Assembly: GCA_964627935.1 (NCBI GenBank)
Contig: CAZVLB010000003.1
Coordinates: 62,001-126,000 of the forward strand
Length of the DNA stretch: 64,000 nucleotides
DNA from: JAABVY01 sp964627935
Lineage (GTDB): Bacteria > Zixibacteria > MSB-5A5 > JAABVY01
Direction of reading: 5' to 3'
Numbering within the stretch: position 1 is the stretch's first letter; the number at the start of each line of letters is the position of its first letter. Of this stretch, positions 61,493 through 64,000 are shown in pieces. Made by a program: the position numbers and the translations under genes. The notes beneath the pieces were generated by a model, which was not told where the DNA came from, did not search any database, and saw only the letters and a program-made list of their open reading frames with translations.

Positions 61493-62666
61493 ACGGCTCC
61501 TGGTCGACCGCTATATTCTCAGATACAAAAAACACCGCAATATCAACCCGGTAAAATTCGAGCATATTGAGCCGTTGCAATGTATCCAGATCGATTCCCT
61601 GCGCATTGTCGAAAAAAGCCAGGATTTGGTTTTGCATAACCGTTTCGACAAATACAGCCTGGTAATGCTGGACAAGATCGCTTATGAAAACAGGCAGTTG
61701 ATCGAGGCGCAGTTTAATGCGCTCTGCTATGTCCCGCCCGGGGAATACCGTTATCATCTGCGCAAACACAAGCTTATCGGCGACAGGTATAAGTCGGTCT
61801 TTGACAACCTGGACCGTGAGAACAAAATAGTGATGGCCGAAATAAGGAAGCAGGGCGCTCTTCCGGCCAAATATTTCAAGGGCGGCGATAAATTCAAATG
61901 GGGCTTCAGTATGTCGCTCAAGAAGACTACCGCCGCGCTGGAGTCATTGTGGTACTCCGGCAAATTGCTGACAGATTACCGCGACAAAGGCAACCGTTAT
62001 TACAACCTGCCGGAGCGGGTTCTACCCGAAGGCACAAACATGAAACTGCCGCCATTGAAAGAGTATCACAATTTCATGATCGGCAAGCATTTCAAGACAT
62101 ACATAGTCGCCGATCCGCGCCATCACAGGTTCCTGAGCATGCGTATGCCCGCCGCCGAGAAGAGAAAACTCCTGGAACCGTATTTGAAAAAAGGTGAAAT
62201 AGTCGAACTTGAGATAGAGGGAGCAAAATCGGGGTACTTCATTTCCAAAGAGAATTATAAAATTCTTCAAAATGCGCATAAAATAAAGCCTGATGCTCGG
62301 GTTAGATTTATGGCTCCGCTTGATAATATGCTCTTTAACCGCGACCTGATCAAGGACATATTCGATTTCGATTACACCTGGGAAGTTTATGTCCCCAAAG
62401 CCAAACGCAAATATGGCTATTATATAATGCCGATTCTGTACAAATTCGATTTTATCGGCCGGGTCGATCCCAGGGCTGATCGCAAAAAATCGACATTGAT
62501 CTTTCACCTGATCCAGATCGAGGATTCAGTCAAAATATCAAAAACAATGGTCACAGAAATCGCCCGTGCCGCCAGGCGGCTGGCCCGTTTCGCCGGCCTG
62601 GATCATATTGTCATCAAAAAGACTGTCCCCTCCTCACTCAAAGCCCAAATCGAGAAGGCCCTGTAG
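61467..62666 (+). CDS. AlkZ/YcaQ-like DNA glycosylase (HTH_42 family)
   Basis: 399 residues, soluble. The block CIQIDSLRIVEKSQDLVLHNRF corresponds to the catalytic Q-phi-D motif region of AlkZ/YcaQ (VQ.D.i.vv.r..h..l). Later blocks MAPLDNMLFNRDLIKDIFDFDYTWEVYVP, YGYYIMPILYKFDFIGRVDPRADRK are diagnostic of the same winged-helix family. Members remove bulky or crosslinked alkylated bases (azinomycin-type crosslinks in Streptomyces AlkZ, nitrogen-mustard crosslinks in YcaQ). Here the subgroup is uncertain. Starts inside the glycosyltransferase gene. Confidence 0.85.
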   Translation: MVFTKNQIKRLLVDRYILRYKKHRNINPVKFEHIEPLQCIQIDSLRIVEKSQDLVLHNRFDKYSLVMLDKIAYENRQLIEAQFNALCYVPPGEYRYHLRKHKLIGDRYKSVFDNLDRENKIVMAEIRKQGALPAKYFKGGDKFKWGFSMSLKKTTAALESLWYSGKLLTDYRDKGNRYYNLPERVLPEGTNMKLPPLKEYHNFMIGKHFKTYIVADPRHHRFLSMRMPAAEKRKLLEPYLKKGEIVELEIEGAKSGYFISKENYKILQNAHKIKPDARVRFMAPLDNMLFNRDLIKDIFDFDYTWEVYVPKAKRKYGYYIMPILYKFDFIGRVDPRADRKKSTLIFHLIQIEDSVKISKTMVTEIARAARRLARFAGLDHIVIKKTVPSSLKAQIEKAL

Positions 62667-62676
62667 TATTCTCGCT

Positions 62677-62705
62677 TTGACTTTGGACCGTCCCGCGTAT
62701 ATATT
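62677..62705 (+). promoter_or_regulatory. sigma-70 promoter for the aconitase-family gene
   Basis: TTGACT (62677-62682), 17-base spacer, TATATT (62700-62705), each five of six to consensus; start expected near 62712, about 30 bases before the ATG. Confidence 0.6.
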
Positions 62706-62743
62706 ATTGAATTACGATATTCAAAAAACAGGAGCTTGAATCA

Positions 62744-63994
62744 ATGGGAAAAACATTCGCCGAAAAGATATTTTCAAATAAGATGGGCCGTGATATCAGG
62801 GCGGGCGAGATTTGCGAAATTGCCCCGGACTTTGCCATGTCCCACGACAACACCGCGGATATCTCGAATACATTCTACAAAATCGGGGTCGACAAGGTGC
62901 ACAGCCCGGATATCCATGTCATCGTGCTGGATCACTGCTCCCCGGCGGCTAATGCCACCTATGCCGAAAATCATCGTGTTGTGCGCGAATTCATAGAAAA
63001 GCAGGGCATCCGGAATTTTTATGATGTCAACAAGGGTATCTGCCATCAGGTACTAACCGAGGAAGGCTTTGCATTGCCCGGCAAAGTGATTGTCGGATCC
63101 GATTCTCATACAACTCATTACGGCGCGGTGGGAGCATTCGGGGCCGGGATCGGACGATCCGAGATGGCGGTTGTTTTTGCCACCGGCAAGCTCTGGCTGA
63201 GATGCCCGGAGTCGCTCAGGATTACACTCAAGGGCAAGCTCAATCCGGGTGTCGCCACCAAGGATATTATCCTGCACATAATCGGCACGATCAAGGCTGA
63301 TGGCGCGCTGTATAAATCGGTGGAGTTTCATGGCGAACCGTTCAAGGACTTCAGTTTCGATTCGCTGTTTACATTCTCTAACATGTCGGTCGAGATGGGC
63401 GCCAAGAACGGCTATATCCCTCCGCAGGAAAAGGTCCTCGATTATGTCAGGGATCGTGCACGGGTGCCATTCGATCCGGTTTATCCCGATCCGGACGCGA
63501 AATATGAGCAGGAACTGGAATTCGACCTGAATACGCTCGAACCGCAGGTGGCCTGCCCGCATACGGTCGACAATGTTCATCCGATCAGCGAGGTCAAGGG
63601 AGAAAAAGTCAACATGGCTTTCCTGGGCACATGCTGTAATGCACGCCTGGAGGATTTGCGTATCGCCGCGGATATCGTAAAGGGTAAGAAGATTGCTCGC
63701 AATGTCCGCTTCCAGATCACCCCGGCCTCACAGTATGTCTATCTGCAGGCTGTCAGGGAAGGTATCATCGAGACCCTGATCGAAGCCGGCGGGCTGGTGA
63801 CCAATTCCAATTGCGGGCCATGCCTGGGCGCACATATGGGTGTGCCGGCCAAAGATGAAAAGATTATTTCGACAGCCAACCGTAATTTTAAGGGTCGTAT
63901 GGGCAACCGTGACTCATTCGTCTACCTGGCCTCCCCGGCCACAGTGGCGGCCTCGGCCCTAAAAGGTGAAGTAGCGGATTTCCGGGATTTGTAG
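62744..63994 (+). CDS. leuC: 3-isopropylmalate dehydratase / homoaconitase large subunit
   Basis: 416 residues, complete. Aconitase-family blocks: GSDSHTTHYGAVGAFGAGIGRSEMA, the first cluster Cys in MAFLGTCCNARLEDL and the other two in NSNCGPCLGAHMG, which together hold the 4Fe-4S cluster; HDNTADI and DHCSPAAN in the N-terminal substrate site. The ~416-residue length is that of the short LeuC2/homoaconitase (HacA/AksD) group, so leucine or lysine/other 2-oxoacid elongation are both possible. A small-subunit gene (leuD) would be expected next but lies beyond the window. AGGAG upstream of the ATG. Confidence 0.92.
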   Translation: MGKTFAEKIFSNKMGRDIRAGEICEIAPDFAMSHDNTADISNTFYKIGVDKVHSPDIHVIVLDHCSPAANATYAENHRVVREFIEKQGIRNFYDVNKGICHQVLTEEGFALPGKVIVGSDSHTTHYGAVGAFGAGIGRSEMAVVFATGKLWLRCPESLRITLKGKLNPGVATKDIILHIIGTIKADGALYKSVEFHGEPFKDFSFDSLFTFSNMSVEMGAKNGYIPPQEKVLDYVRDRARVPFDPVYPDPDAKYEQELEFDLNTLEPQVACPHTVDNVHPISEVKGEKVNMAFLGTCCNARLEDLRIAADIVKGKKIARNVRFQITPASQYVYLQAVREGIIETLIEAGGLVTNSNCGPCLGAHMGVPAKDEKIISTANRNFKGRMGNRDSFVYLASPATVAASALKGEVADFRDL

Positions 63995-64000
63995 AAGGCG

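Noticed and set aside
1..64000. tRNA, rRNA, CRISPR, insertion sequence or prophage genes
   Set aside because: No cloverleaf sequence, rRNA block, spaced repeat array, transposase or integrase was found on either strand by reading.

Overview
The window looks like chromosomal DNA from an uncultured diderm bacterium of the FCB group. It encodes large TonB-dependent receptors with an N-terminal carboxypeptidase-regulatory-like domain, a PorV/PorQ-like barrel, secreted proteins ending in a FlgD-like module or dockerin-like repeats, a tricorn-type protease and many PAS/two-component proteins. That mix fits Zixibacteria or a neighbouring candidate phylum, but this is inference: there is no rRNA or other marker gene. 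I see no tRNA, rRNA, CRISPR array, insertion sequence or prophage.

Layout. 1-2986: end of a MacB/Lol-type ABC ATPase and two FtsX-type permeases. 2993-10212 (minus): a GYD-domain protein, then an operon of TonB receptor, large secreted protein, PorV-like barrel and response regulator, closed by an intrinsic terminator. 10591-15471: ABC-type periplasmic binding protein, sensor kinase, receiver protein and receiver-kinase. 15543-21518: glycosyltransferase-like protein, gamma-glutamyltransferase, CDP-alcohol phosphatidyltransferase, and a VWA protein with a strong terminator.

21587-26708 is the most unusual stretch. A two-gene module (small lipoprotein plus small FPPNA-domain secreted protein) occurs twice in tandem. 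The second FPPNA gene runs into an 11-base C tract. Adding one C, or removing two, would fuse it in frame to a secreted HExxH metalloprotease with dockerin-like repeats. This is a candidate phase-variable secreted protease, or else a homopolymer sequencing error. A clostripain-family protease with the same kind of C-terminus is transcribed divergently.

26741-43679: tricorn protease, AcpS, Kbl, a 1752-residue kinase with twelve PAS domains, an unknown secreted protein, a LOG-family protein, glucan phosphorylase, a two-domain thioredoxin-like protein and an inositol-monophosphatase-family protein. 43908-53446: Lon-like protease, a tiny autonomous transcription unit with a 15-codon ORF, CopA, a DtxR-type regulator with FeoB, and a NapH/CcoG-like ferredoxin membrane protein behind an FNR-like box. 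53555-63994: a PAS-only protein, a 26-residue membrane protein, an NSS amino-acid transporter with its MetS-like small subunit, DUF6132 and FmdB proteins, a membrane thioredoxin, an M1 peptidase, a GT-C glycosyltransferase, an AlkZ-like glycosylase and a LeuC/homoaconitase large subunit.

Together the genes suggest a peptide-scavenging life: secreted and periplasmic peptidases (M1, C11, tricorn, HExxH, GGT), Na+-coupled amino-acid uptake and Kbl-type threonine/glycine metabolism. Redox and metal handling genes and heavy PAS-based sensing accompany them.
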